Shown here: positions 1 to 5,036 of the stretch, piece after piece
How the letters are laid out: each line of letters begins with the position of its first letter
How positions within the stretch are numbered: position 1 is the first letter of the stretch
NCBI GenBank assembly: GCA_017631215.1
Contig: JAGBTR010000184.1
Coordinates: forward strand, 1 to 6,060
Source: Clostridia bacterium
Lineage (GTDB): Bacteria; Bacillota; Clostridia; Oscillospirales; CAG-272
Length of the DNA stretch: 6,060 nucleotides
Direction: 5' to 3'
Notes under the pieces: generated by a model
The model's database searches: none
The model's input: only the letters and a program-made list of their open reading frames with translations
Told to the model about the DNA's origin: nothing
Translations under genes and position numbers: made by a program

Positions 1-234
1 ATTCTTCGCCACGTTGACCACTGGCTGACGCTTGGCGGTGAGCACCATATCGCCATGGGCGGCGATCTTGACGGTGCGCCGTTGCCCGATGGCATACACG
101 GTGTTTCAGATGTGACCAAGATTGCCGATGCCATGGTGCAGCACGGTTACGGCGACGCGCTCATTCGTTACATTTTCAGCCAAAACGCGTTGGATTTTAT
201 AGAGAAAAACCTCGGCGGCTCGTCCGTCCGTTGA
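1..234 (+). CDS. Membrane dipeptidase (peptidase M19 family), C-terminal end only
   Basis: The first frame is open from base 1 and ends with TGA at 232-234. It gives the last 77 residues of a protein whose start lies left of the window. Near its beginning it reads HIAMGGDLDG (residues 16-25 of the fragment). This matches the H-x-G-x-GGDFDG segment of renal/membrane dipeptidases (peptidase M19), zinc enzymes that hydrolyse dipeptides, where the Asp after GG contributes to the active site. The stretch after it, with G-V-S-D-V and then a helical end FSQNALDFIEKN, fits the family's C-terminal pattern (a Gly-rich turn, 'DL..L', then 'N.LRV'). Here the usual 'GNLLRV' is replaced by 'SQNALDF', a modest divergence. 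Substrate cannot be judged from this fragment. The next gene, thrC, starts 43 bases downstream on the same strand, so the two may be co-transcribed, although no shared pathway is evident. Confidence 0.85.
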   Translation: MLRHVDHWLTLGGEHHIAMGGDLDGAPLPDGIHGVSDVTKIADAMVQHGYGDALIRYIFSQNALDFIEKNLGGSSVR

Positions 235-277
235 TTTTATAAAAACACAGTTACATAAGAGAAAGGATATAAAAACC

Positions 278-1765
278 ATGAACTACTTCAGTACACGCGA
301 CACACGCCGCGACGTCGGCGTATCAGCGGCTCAGGCCATCAAGCAGGGCTTGGCAGGAGACGGCGGTCTGTTCGTCCCCGAGACGCTCCCTGCTCTGACC
401 AAGGAATTCCTCAGTGAGCTGTGCCGTGACGACTACGCCACACGCGCTGCCAAGGTCATGAAGCTGTTCCTTGAGGACTACACCTACGAGGAGCTGCTCG
501 AGGATTGCCAAAAGGCCTACGCCCCCGAATCCTTCCGCGGCGGTGCCGCACCGCTCCACAAGGTCGAGGACGGTCTCTACTCGCTCGAGATGTGGCACGT
601 ACCGACGGCGGCGTTCAAGGATATGGCGCTGCAAATTATGCCCCGCCTTCTCTCCCGCGCCCTCAAAAAGACGGGCGAGGAGCGCACCGCACTCATCCTC
701 GTTGCCACCTCGGGTGACACGGGCAAGGCCGCGCTTGAGGGCTACCGCGATATCGACCAGATCAAGATGATCGTCTTCTACCCCGTCGACGGCGTCAGCC
801 GCGTGCAAAAGCTGCAGATGGCAACGCAGGAGGGCGACAACGTCCGCGTGCTGGCCATTCGCGGCAACTTTGACGACGCACAGACGGGCGTCAAGAAGAT
901 CTTCGGTGACGCTGCCGTTGCCGAGCGACTGGACAAGGGCGGCTACCTGCTCTCCAGCGCCAACTCGATCAACTGGGGCAGACTGCTCCCCCAGATCGTT
1001 TACTACGTATCCGCTTGGTGCGACCTGACCGCGTCGGGCGACCTCAAGGACGGCGAGACGTTCAACGTCTGTGTTCCTACGGGCAACTTCGGCAACATCT
1101 TCGCCGCATATCTGGCCCGCTGCATGGGTCTGCCCATCGGCAAGCTGATCTGCGCATCCAACAAAAACCACGTCCTGACCGACTTCCTGCAGACGGGTAC
1201 CTACGACCGCAACCGCCCCTTCCATCTGACGATGTCCCCCTCGATGGACATTCTCATTTCGAGCAACCTTGAGCGTCTGCTCTACTTTACGGCAGGCAGC
1301 GCGGCAACCGCCGACTATATGGCGCAGCTGAACAAGAACGGCTGCTACACGGTCGACGCCGCCACCAAGGCCGAGATCGACCGCGTGTTCGTCGGCTATT
1401 TTGCCGATGAGAACGATACGGCTGCCACCATCCATAAGGTCTGGGAGAACAACCACTATCTGTCCGACACGCATACCGCCGTCGCGCTCTCGTGCGCCGA
1501 TAAGTATATGACCGAGACGGGCGACCGCGCACCGATGGTGGTCGCATCGACCGCCAGCCCCTACAAGTTTGCCAACGACGTTTACCGCGCCGTAGCCTGC
1601 AAGGACGCCACCGACGAGCTTGCCGCGCTGGATGAGCTGTCCGCGCTGACGGGTGTCGAGATCACCTATCCTCTCGCAGGTCTTGCCTCGCGCACCGTCC
1701 GCTTCAAGGACGTCATTGATGCCGACGGAATGACCGACTCGGTCTACGAGACGCTGGGACTGTAA
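278..1765 (+). CDS. thrC: Threonine synthase
   Basis: PLP-dependent, cytoplasmic enzyme converting O-phospho-L-homoserine and water to L-threonine and phosphate, the last step of threonine synthesis. The 495 residues are close to the usual length for the long bacterial/fungal-type family. The N-terminal domain (about 2-80) has the typical GDGGLFVPE (28-36). The PLP-binding lysine should be Lys114 in AAFKDMALQ. Cofactor/phosphate loops are TSGDTGKAA (144-152) and PTGNFGN (267-273). SSANSINWGR (226-235) is a hallmark of the family. No key residue is missing. The ATG at 278 is preceded by AAAGGA (262-267) with a 10-base spacer, and the family N-terminus begins right there. The 43-base gap upstream contains the palindrome TTTTATAAAA (235-244) but no convincing -35/-10 pair, so it may be read from the dipeptidase transcript. 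No hom or thrB lies in the window, and no T-box or threonine leader peptide is visible upstream. Confidence 0.97.
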   Translation: MNYFSTRDTRRDVGVSAAQAIKQGLAGDGGLFVPETLPALTKEFLSELCRDDYATRAAKVMKLFLEDYTYEELLEDCQKAYAPESFRGGAAPLHKVEDGLYSLEMWHVPTAAFKDMALQIMPRLLSRALKKTGEERTALILVATSGDTGKAALEGYRDIDQIKMIVFYPVDGVSRVQKLQMATQEGDNVRVLAIRGNFDDAQTGVKKIFGDAAVAERLDKGGYLLSSANSINWGRLLPQIVYYVSAWCDLTASGDLKDGETFNVCVPTGNFGNIFAAYLARCMGLPIGKLICASNKNHVLTDFLQTGTYDRNRPFHLTMSPSMDILISSNLERLLYFTAGSAATADYMAQLNKNGCYTVDAATKAEIDRVFVGYFADENDTAATIHKVWENNHYLSDTHTAVALSCADKYMTETGDRAPMVVASTASPYKFANDVYRAVACKDATDELAALDELSALTGVEITYPLAGLASRTVRFKDVIDADGMTDSVYETLGL

Positions 1766-1771
1766 GAAAAA

Positions 1772-1794
1772 AGCGGCTGTCATAGACAGCCGCT
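1772..1794. terminator. Intrinsic terminator between convergent thrC and DUF1540 gene
   Basis: A perfect 10-bp stem (AGCGGCTGTC with GACAGCCGCT) closes a 3-base loop (1782-1784). It starts 6 bases after the thrC stop and lies 14 bases beyond the stop of the minus-strand gene. Read on the minus strand, the stem runs directly into TTTTTTCTT (from the A-run at 1767-1772), the classic rho-independent arrangement. It is therefore a strong terminator for the DUF1540 gene. On the plus strand only CTCCCCCGTTTT follows, a poorer U-tract set back by 8 bases, so termination of thrC there is likely but weaker. Confidence 0.8.
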
Positions 1795-1808
1795 CTCCCC
1801 CGTTTTGC

Positions 1809-2006
1809 TCAGTCCTTCTTCTGCTTGAAGGTCGCGCAGACGGTATCCTGCGAAGTGGTCGCATAGCTGGGGCCAACGGCAATCTCCTTGGCCGTGCAGT
1901 GCGTCTCGCAATCGTGATGCACGCAGTTGGTCACGTTGCAGACGATGCCGCAGATGTGCTTCTTCGTATCGCAGCCGCTTGCTTCCTTGTTGGTATCCAT
2001 CATCAT
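1809..2006 (-). CDS. DUF1540 domain protein, small Cys-rich (probable metal-binding)
   Basis: A 65-residue protein on the minus strand. Residues 21-60 follow the DUF1540 pattern: I-x-CNVxNC (Cys23, Cys28), a His pair (30-31), CTAxxIxVG (Cys37 onward), then the A-x-x-S-x-DTxCxTF ending (Cys57). There are seven cysteines in all (12, 19, 23, 28, 33, 37, 57) and four histidines, which suggests metal binding. The biochemical function of DUF1540 is not known to me, so none is assigned. Such proteins are common in Clostridia and related spore-formers. There is no signal peptide or membrane segment. Three ATG codons stand in tandem at the start (2006, 2003, 2000). The AGGAG at 2014-2010 lies 3, 6 and 9 bases from them, so initiation at the second or third ATG is as likely as at the first. 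The gene converges with thrC and shares its terminator, and is divergent from the metallophosphoesterase gene. Confidence 0.85.
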   Translation of the reverse strand: MMMDTNKEASGCDTKKHICGIVCNVTNCVHHDCETHCTAKEIAVGPSYATTSQDTVCATFKQKKD

Positions 2007-2009
2007 ACA

Positions 2010-2014
2010 CTCCT
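2010..2014 (-). promoter_or_regulatory. Ribosome binding site of the DUF1540 gene
   Basis: AGGAG on the minus strand. Its distance to the first ATG is only 3 bases, short for efficient initiation. The second and third in-frame ATGs lie 6 and 9 bases away. It therefore argues that the mature start may be one or two Met residues later than the longest frame. Confidence 0.7.
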
Positions 2015-2035
2015 AACTTTAATTGCTTATTTCCA

Positions 2036-2060
2036 CCGACGAAGCGTTTTAAAGCGTCGG
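2036..2060. repeat. Inverted repeat, possible operator
   Basis: A 6-base perfect inverted repeat (CCGACG ... CGTCGG) separated by 13 bases. An alternative pairing bulges GAA and adds an inner GC/GC. The half-site centres are 19 bases apart, roughly two helical turns, and the repeat sits between two divergent genes. That geometry would suit a dimeric regulator, but a chance dyad in GC-rich DNA cannot be excluded. Confidence 0.35.
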
Positions 2061-2132
2061 CAGACGAGCATAGTTTGCCACGCGCAAGGGGGCGCTATCC
2101 CCCATCCGTGATTTTTTCAGAAAGGAGACGCG

Positions 2133-2876
2133 ATGGCACTCTTCGTACTATCCGATCCGCATTTGGCCATTGCCAAGGCGGACAAATCTATGGAAGCCTT
2201 TGGCTCACGCTGGCAGGACTACATCCTTCGCCTCGAAAAAAACTGGCGTGCCGTTGTGTCGGAAGACGATACGGTCGTTCTGCCGGGTGATATTTCCTGG
2301 GCAATGACGCTGGAGGAGGCACGCGAGGATCTCGCATTTCTCGACGCCCTTCCCGGTCAAAAGCTCCTCGGCAAGGGCAATCACGATTTTTTTTGGGCAA
2401 CCGCGTCCAAAATGAATGCTTTCTTTGAAGAAAACAAGCTCACCACGCTTCGCATTCTCTACAACAACGCCTACCGCATCGAGGGAATGATCGTCTGCGG
2501 CACGCGTGGCTGGTTCATGGAGGAAAAGCAACAAAAAACGGTCGGTGAGGTCGACTACCAAAAGATCGTCAACCGCGAGGTCGGTCGACTTCGGCTGAGT
2601 CTGGAGGCCGCACGCGCCTTGCAGACGGAGCAGGACGGCGAGATCATTCCCTTTCTGCATTTCCCCCCCGTCTTTGGCGAGTTCCGATGCGAAGAGATCA
2701 CGGCGCTTCTGCACGAGTACGGTGTGCGCCGCTGTTACTTCGGGCACATCCATTTCCCGGTTTCCACCACGGCCGAGGAGATCGACGGCATCCGTTACGT
2801 TCTGTGCGCGGCAGATCATCTGCGCTTTACCCCTCTTCCCGTCTTTTCAACCGAAAAATTTTTCGCGCACGGATAA
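2133..2876 (+). CDS. Calcineurin-like metallophosphoesterase (COG1768-type)
   Basis: A 247-residue predicted phosphohydrolase with the full set of two-metal phosphoesterase motifs: SDPHL (Asp8, His10), PGDISW (Gly52-Asp53), GKGNHDFFW (Asn83, His84, Asp85), HFPP (His176) and GHIH (His205, His207). The intervening segments LYNNAYRIEG and CGTRGW, plus the sequence after GDISW, resemble the uncharacterised COG1768 group seen in Clostridia. The natural substrate is unknown; such enzymes can act on phosphomonoesters, phosphodiesters or nucleotides. There is no signal peptide or membrane segment, so it is probably cytoplasmic. The second motif residue is Pro9 (DPH) where many relatives have Leu or Thr. 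The ATG at 2133 follows AAAGGAG (2121-2127) by 5 bases and places the first metal motif at the very N-terminus, as expected. It stands alone between divergent DUF1540 and downstream tig, which has its own promoter. No clear terminator follows it. Confidence 0.9.
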   Translation: MALFVLSDPHLAIAKADKSMEAFGSRWQDYILRLEKNWRAVVSEDDTVVLPGDISWAMTLEEAREDLAFLDALPGQKLLGKGNHDFFWATASKMNAFFEENKLTTLRILYNNAYRIEGMIVCGTRGWFMEEKQQKTVGEVDYQKIVNREVGRLRLSLEAARALQTEQDGEIIPFLHFPPVFGEFRCEEITALLHEYGVRRCYFGHIHFPVSTTAEEIDGIRYVLCAADHLRFTPLPVFSTEKFFAHG

Positions 2877-2893
2877 ATTGCACAATTTTGAAG

Positions 2894-2920
2894 TTTTTTC
2901 TTAAGAAAAACGAAAAAAAG
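2894..2920 (+). promoter_or_regulatory. A/T-tract region upstream of the tig promoter (possible UP element)
   Basis: Immediately upstream of the tig -35 box lie phased T- and A-runs: T6 (2894-2899), A5 (2906-2910) and A7 (2913-2919). They include the perfect 16-base palindrome TTTTTCTTAAGAAAAA (2895-2910). Such tracts at about -40 to -65 are the known binding context for the RNA polymerase alpha C-terminal domain (UP element). The region is strikingly AT-rich beside GC-rich coding DNA. A role as a terminator for the preceding gene is less likely because the stem has no GC pairs beyond the two central ones. Confidence 0.4.
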
Positions 2921-2922
2921 TC

Positions 2923-2951
2923 TTGACTTTTTCAACAAAAAACAGTACAAT
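2923..2951 (+). promoter_or_regulatory. Sigma-70/SigA-type promoter of tig
   Basis: TTGACT (2923-2928) and TACAAT (2946-2951) are separated by exactly 17 bases. Each box differs from the consensus (TTGACA, TATAAT) at one position. Transcription would begin near 2958, giving a leader of about 44 bases before the tig ATG. The leader holds a small TAGC-AAA-GCTA hairpin (2972-2982) ending just before the GGAGG (2989-2993). This is the best promoter in the window and fits the expected high expression of trigger factor. Confidence 0.85.
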
Positions 2952-3001
2952 ATCTATTGTATGTAAATTTCTAGCAAAGCTACATTTCGGAGGAACAAAA
3001 A

Positions 3002-4315
3002 ATGACACTGATGAAAAACGAAAAGAACGACAAGGGCCAGATCGTCCTTGAGTTCAAGGTAGAAAAAGAGATTTTCGACGCTGCTGTCGAAAAGGAGTAC
3101 CGCAAAGAGGTCAAGAACATCACCGTTCCCGGCTTCCGCAAGGGTAAGGCTCCCCGCTCCGTCGTCGAGAAGATGTACGGTAAGGGCGTCTTCTATGAGG
3201 GCGCATTCAATGCTATCCTGCCCGAGGCTTACGAGGCCGCTGTGAAGGAGGCTGCTTTGGACGTTGTCGGTCAGCCTGAGTTCGACGTGGTTTCCTGCGA
3301 TGAGAACGGCGTTGTTTTCTCTGCCGTTGTCTACGTCAAGCCTGAGGTCGAGATCAAGGATTATCTCGGTATGGAGGTCACCCGCGAGGTCGCTCCCGTG
3401 ACCGAGGAGGAGATCGAGAACGAGATCTTCGGCGTTCGCAACCGCAATTCGCGCGAGACCGACGTCACCGATCGTGCCGCTGAGAACGGCGACACCGCAA
3501 CCATCGACTTCGAGGGCTTTGCCGATGACGTTCCCTTCGAGGGCGGCAAGGGCACCGATTATCCTCTTGAGCTGGGCTCCGGCTCGTTCATTCCCGGCTT
3601 TGAGGAGCAGGTCGTCGGTCACAGCATCGGCGATGAGTTCGACGTAAACGTTACCTTCCCCGAGGAGTATCACGCTCCCGATCTGGCTGGCAAGGCTGCC
3701 GTCTTCAAGGTCAAGCTGAACAAGCTGCAGAAGATCGAGCTGCCCGAGCTTGACGACGAGTTCGTCAAGGACGTCTCCGAATTTGACACGGTCGATGCAT
3801 ACCGCGCCGATTGGAAGGCAAAACTGGAGAAGCAGCACGAGGAGCGCGCTGACGCCGCTTTCGAGAACGACCTGATGAAGATGCTGATGGATAAGCTGGT
3901 CGCCGAGATCCCCGAGCCGATGTTCGTCGAGGAGACCGAGAACTTCGTTCGCGACTACGACAACCGTCTGCGTATGCAGGGTATGGATCTCAACCTCTAC
4001 TTCAAGTATACCGGCATGACGCTGGAGCAGCTGCGCGAGCAGATGCGTCCTCAGGCAGAGTCGCAGGTCAAGTGCCGCCTGGCTCTGGAGAAGATCGCCG
4101 AGCTTGAGGGCATCGCTCCCTCCGACGAGGAGATCGAGGAGGAATATGCCACCATCGCCAAGGCGTATAATATGGAGGCAGATCAGGTCAAGTCGATGGT
4201 CGCAACGGATGCGATCGTCGCAGATATGAAGGTTAAGAAGGCAATGGAGCTGGTCAAGGAAAAGGCCGTCATCGTTGCTAAGAAGGACGAGGAGACCCCT
4301 GCGGAGAACGCATAA
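3002..4315 (+). CDS. tig: Trigger factor (ribosome-associated chaperone and peptidyl-prolyl isomerase)
   Basis: The first chaperone to meet nascent chains, docking on ribosomal protein L23 at the exit tunnel. The 437 residues match the family (about 430). The N-terminal ribosome-binding domain (about 7-125) carries the signature GFRKGKAP (44-51). An FKBP-type isomerase domain follows (about 162-245), recognisable by GDTATIDFEG, FEGGKGTDYPLELGSG, IPGFE and VTFPEEYH. The rest (about 246-430) is the helical substrate-cradling domain, opening with LPELDDEFVKD and ending in a charged tail, KKDEETPAENA. The ATG at 3002 lies 8 bases after GGAGG (2989-2993). The later Met4 would be 17 bases away, so the first is preferred. 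It is driven by the promoter at 2923-2951. The gene has no TTA, CTA or TCA codon at all, consistent with biased, highly expressed codon usage. Downstream clpP and clpX form the common tig-clpP-clpX cluster. Confidence 0.97.
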   Translation: MTLMKNEKNDKGQIVLEFKVEKEIFDAAVEKEYRKEVKNITVPGFRKGKAPRSVVEKMYGKGVFYEGAFNAILPEAYEAAVKEAALDVVGQPEFDVVSCDENGVVFSAVVYVKPEVEIKDYLGMEVTREVAPVTEEEIENEIFGVRNRNSRETDVTDRAAENGDTATIDFEGFADDVPFEGGKGTDYPLELGSGSFIPGFEEQVVGHSIGDEFDVNVTFPEEYHAPDLAGKAAVFKVKLNKLQKIELPELDDEFVKDVSEFDTVDAYRADWKAKLEKQHEERADAAFENDLMKMLMDKLVAEIPEPMFVEETENFVRDYDNRLRMQGMDLNLYFKYTGMTLEQLREQMRPQAESQVKCRLALEKIAELEGIAPSDEEIEEEYATIAKAYNMEADQVKSMVATDAIVADMKVKKAMELVKEKAVIVAKKDEETPAENA

Positions 4316-4332
4316 GTCTCTCTCACTGCAAG

Positions 4333-4364
4333 ACAGCCCGGCAGAATCAACGTTGCCGGGCTGT
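4333..4364 (+). other. Strong stem-loop between tig and clpP, no U-tract
   Basis: ACAGCCCGGCA (4333-4343) pairs perfectly with TGCCGGGCTGT (4354-4364), an 11-bp mostly G/C stem around a 10-base loop. It begins 17 bases after the tig stop. What follows is ACTTGACCGC, without the T-run needed for a rho-independent terminator, and no T-run follows on the minus strand either. Inference: it protects or processes the 3' end of tig mRNA, or partly attenuates read-through into clpP, so that tig is made in excess of clpP and clpX. Confidence 0.7.
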
Positions 4365-4392
4365 ACTTGACCGCACACCAAATCAAATTTAC

Positions 4393-4397
4393 GGAGG
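4393..4397 (+). promoter_or_regulatory. Ribosome binding site that fixes the clpP start
   Basis: GGAGG sits 8 bases before the ATG at 4406. The reading frame is open further upstream to a TTG at 4367, but that codon overlaps the base following the stem-loop and has no Shine-Dalgarno sequence. The RBS therefore selects 4406. Confidence 0.9.
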
Positions 4398-4405
4398 TTT
4401 TTGTT

Positions 4406-5014
4406 ATGCAGGATTTCTTCCATCCCCGCGCAGCTCTCGTCCCCACCGTCGTCGAGCAGACGGGCAAGGGCGAGCGTGCCTACGACATCTATTCGAGACT
4501 GCTCAATGACCGTATCGTTTTTCTGTCCGATGAGGTCAACGACGTGACCGCATCGCTGGTCGTCGCTCAGCTTCTGTTCCTTGAGGCCGAGGATCCCGAT
4601 AAGGATATCAGCCTTTACATCAACAGCCCCGGCGGCTCGGTGACGGCTGGTATGGCCATCTACGACACGATGAACTTCATCAAGTGTGACGTTTCCACCA
4701 TCTGCATCGGTATGGCCGCAAGCATGGGAGCCTTCCTGCTCTCGTCCGGTGCCAAGGGCAAGAGAATCGCTCTGCCCAACAGCGAGATCATGATCCACCA
4801 GCCTCTGGGCGGTGCGAAGGGTCAGGCCACCGATATCAAGATCCAGGCCGATCTCATTCTCCGCACGCGCGACAACCTCAACCGCATTCTCGCGGAGAAT
4901 ACGGGTAAGCCCATCGAGCAGATCGCTCTTGACACCGAGCGCGACAACTTTATGACGAGCGCGCAGGCTCTGGAGTACGGTCTGATCGACAAGATCCTTA
5001 CCAAGCGCGACTGA
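4406..5014 (+). CDS. clpP: ATP-dependent Clp protease proteolytic subunit ClpP
   Basis: Serine peptidase that forms a double-heptamer barrel and degrades proteins delivered by Clp ATPases such as ClpX. The 202 residues contain the catalytic triad Ser106 (in GMAASMGAF), His131 (MIHQPLGG) and Asp180 (TERDNF). Other hallmarks are [16 protein letters not shown] (18-33), [21 protein letters not shown] (split over 69-89) and the C-terminal EYGLIDKIL. The start at 4406 is fixed by GGAGG at 4393-4397. Nine residues (MQDFFHPRA) precede the usual mature N-terminus ALVP. Removing them puts the triad at 97/122/171, exactly the mature E. coli numbering, so they are a plausible self-cleaved propeptide. clpX follows after 22 bases, indicating one transcript. 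tig lies 90 bases upstream across a stem-loop. No separate promoter for clpP was convincing. Confidence 0.97.
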   Translation: MQDFFHPRAALVPTVVEQTGKGERAYDIYSRLLNDRIVFLSDEVNDVTASLVVAQLLFLEAEDPDKDISLYINSPGGSVTAGMAIYDTMNFIKCDVSTICIGMAASMGAFLLSSGAKGKRIALPNSEIMIHQPLGGAKGQATDIKIQADLILRTRDNLNRILAENTGKPIEQIALDTERDNFMTSAQALEYGLIDKILTKRD

Positions 5015-5036
5015 TCCCCCAAAGGAGATTTTACCA

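Larger units (their letters stand above)
2007..2132. other. Divergent intergenic region with a dyad and a short hairpin
   Basis: This 126-base stretch separates the minus-strand DUF1540 gene from the plus-strand metallophosphoesterase gene, so it must hold at least the start signals for both. Two symmetric elements are visible. The first is CCGACG (2036-2041) and CGTCGG (2055-2060) around a 13-base AT-rich centre containing TTTTAAA. The second is GGGGG (2088-2092) and CCCCC (2099-2103) around 6 bases, with a T6 run at 2112-2117. A weak plus-strand candidate, TTGCTT (2023-2028) with TTTTAA (2047-2052) at 18 bases, overlaps the dyad. I found no near-consensus promoter on either strand. Confidence 0.5.

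Noticed and set aside
235..277. TATAAA-like -10 in TTTTATAAAA before thrC
   Set aside because: The sequence 17 bases upstream (GCGGCT) bears no resemblance to a -35 box, so a separate thrC promoter is not supported.
323..1882. 519-codon open frame on the minus strand opposite thrC
   Set aside because: It is codon-aligned with thrC and ends exactly at the first TCA codon of thrC (323-325). No domain is recognisable.
1809..2111. Plus-strand open frames around 1899-2290 overlapping the DUF1540 gene and intergenic region
   Set aside because: They overlap recognised genes, lack ribosome binding sites and show no family resemblance. The minus-strand DUF1540 match is specific.
2852..2865. Perfect palindrome CGAAAAATTTTTCG
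   Set aside because: It lies inside the last codons of the phosphoesterase gene and results from Lys and Phe codons in a row. There is no T-tract or gene context for a regulatory role.
2875..2888. AAATTG/CAATTT hairpin with later T6 as terminator of the phosphoesterase gene
   Set aside because: The stem is almost purely A/T with a 2- to 4-base loop, too weak to stop polymerase, and the T-run belongs better to the tig upstream A/T region.
4367..4395. TTGACC as a -35 box for clpP
   Set aside because: At 17 bases downstream the sequence is TACGGA, overlapping the RBS, so there is no usable -10 and no room for a leader.
4367..4405. Upstream TTG start for clpP adding 13 residues
   Set aside because: It has no Shine-Dalgarno sequence, whereas the ATG at 4406 has GGAGG at 8 bases. 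The extra residues match nothing in ClpP.
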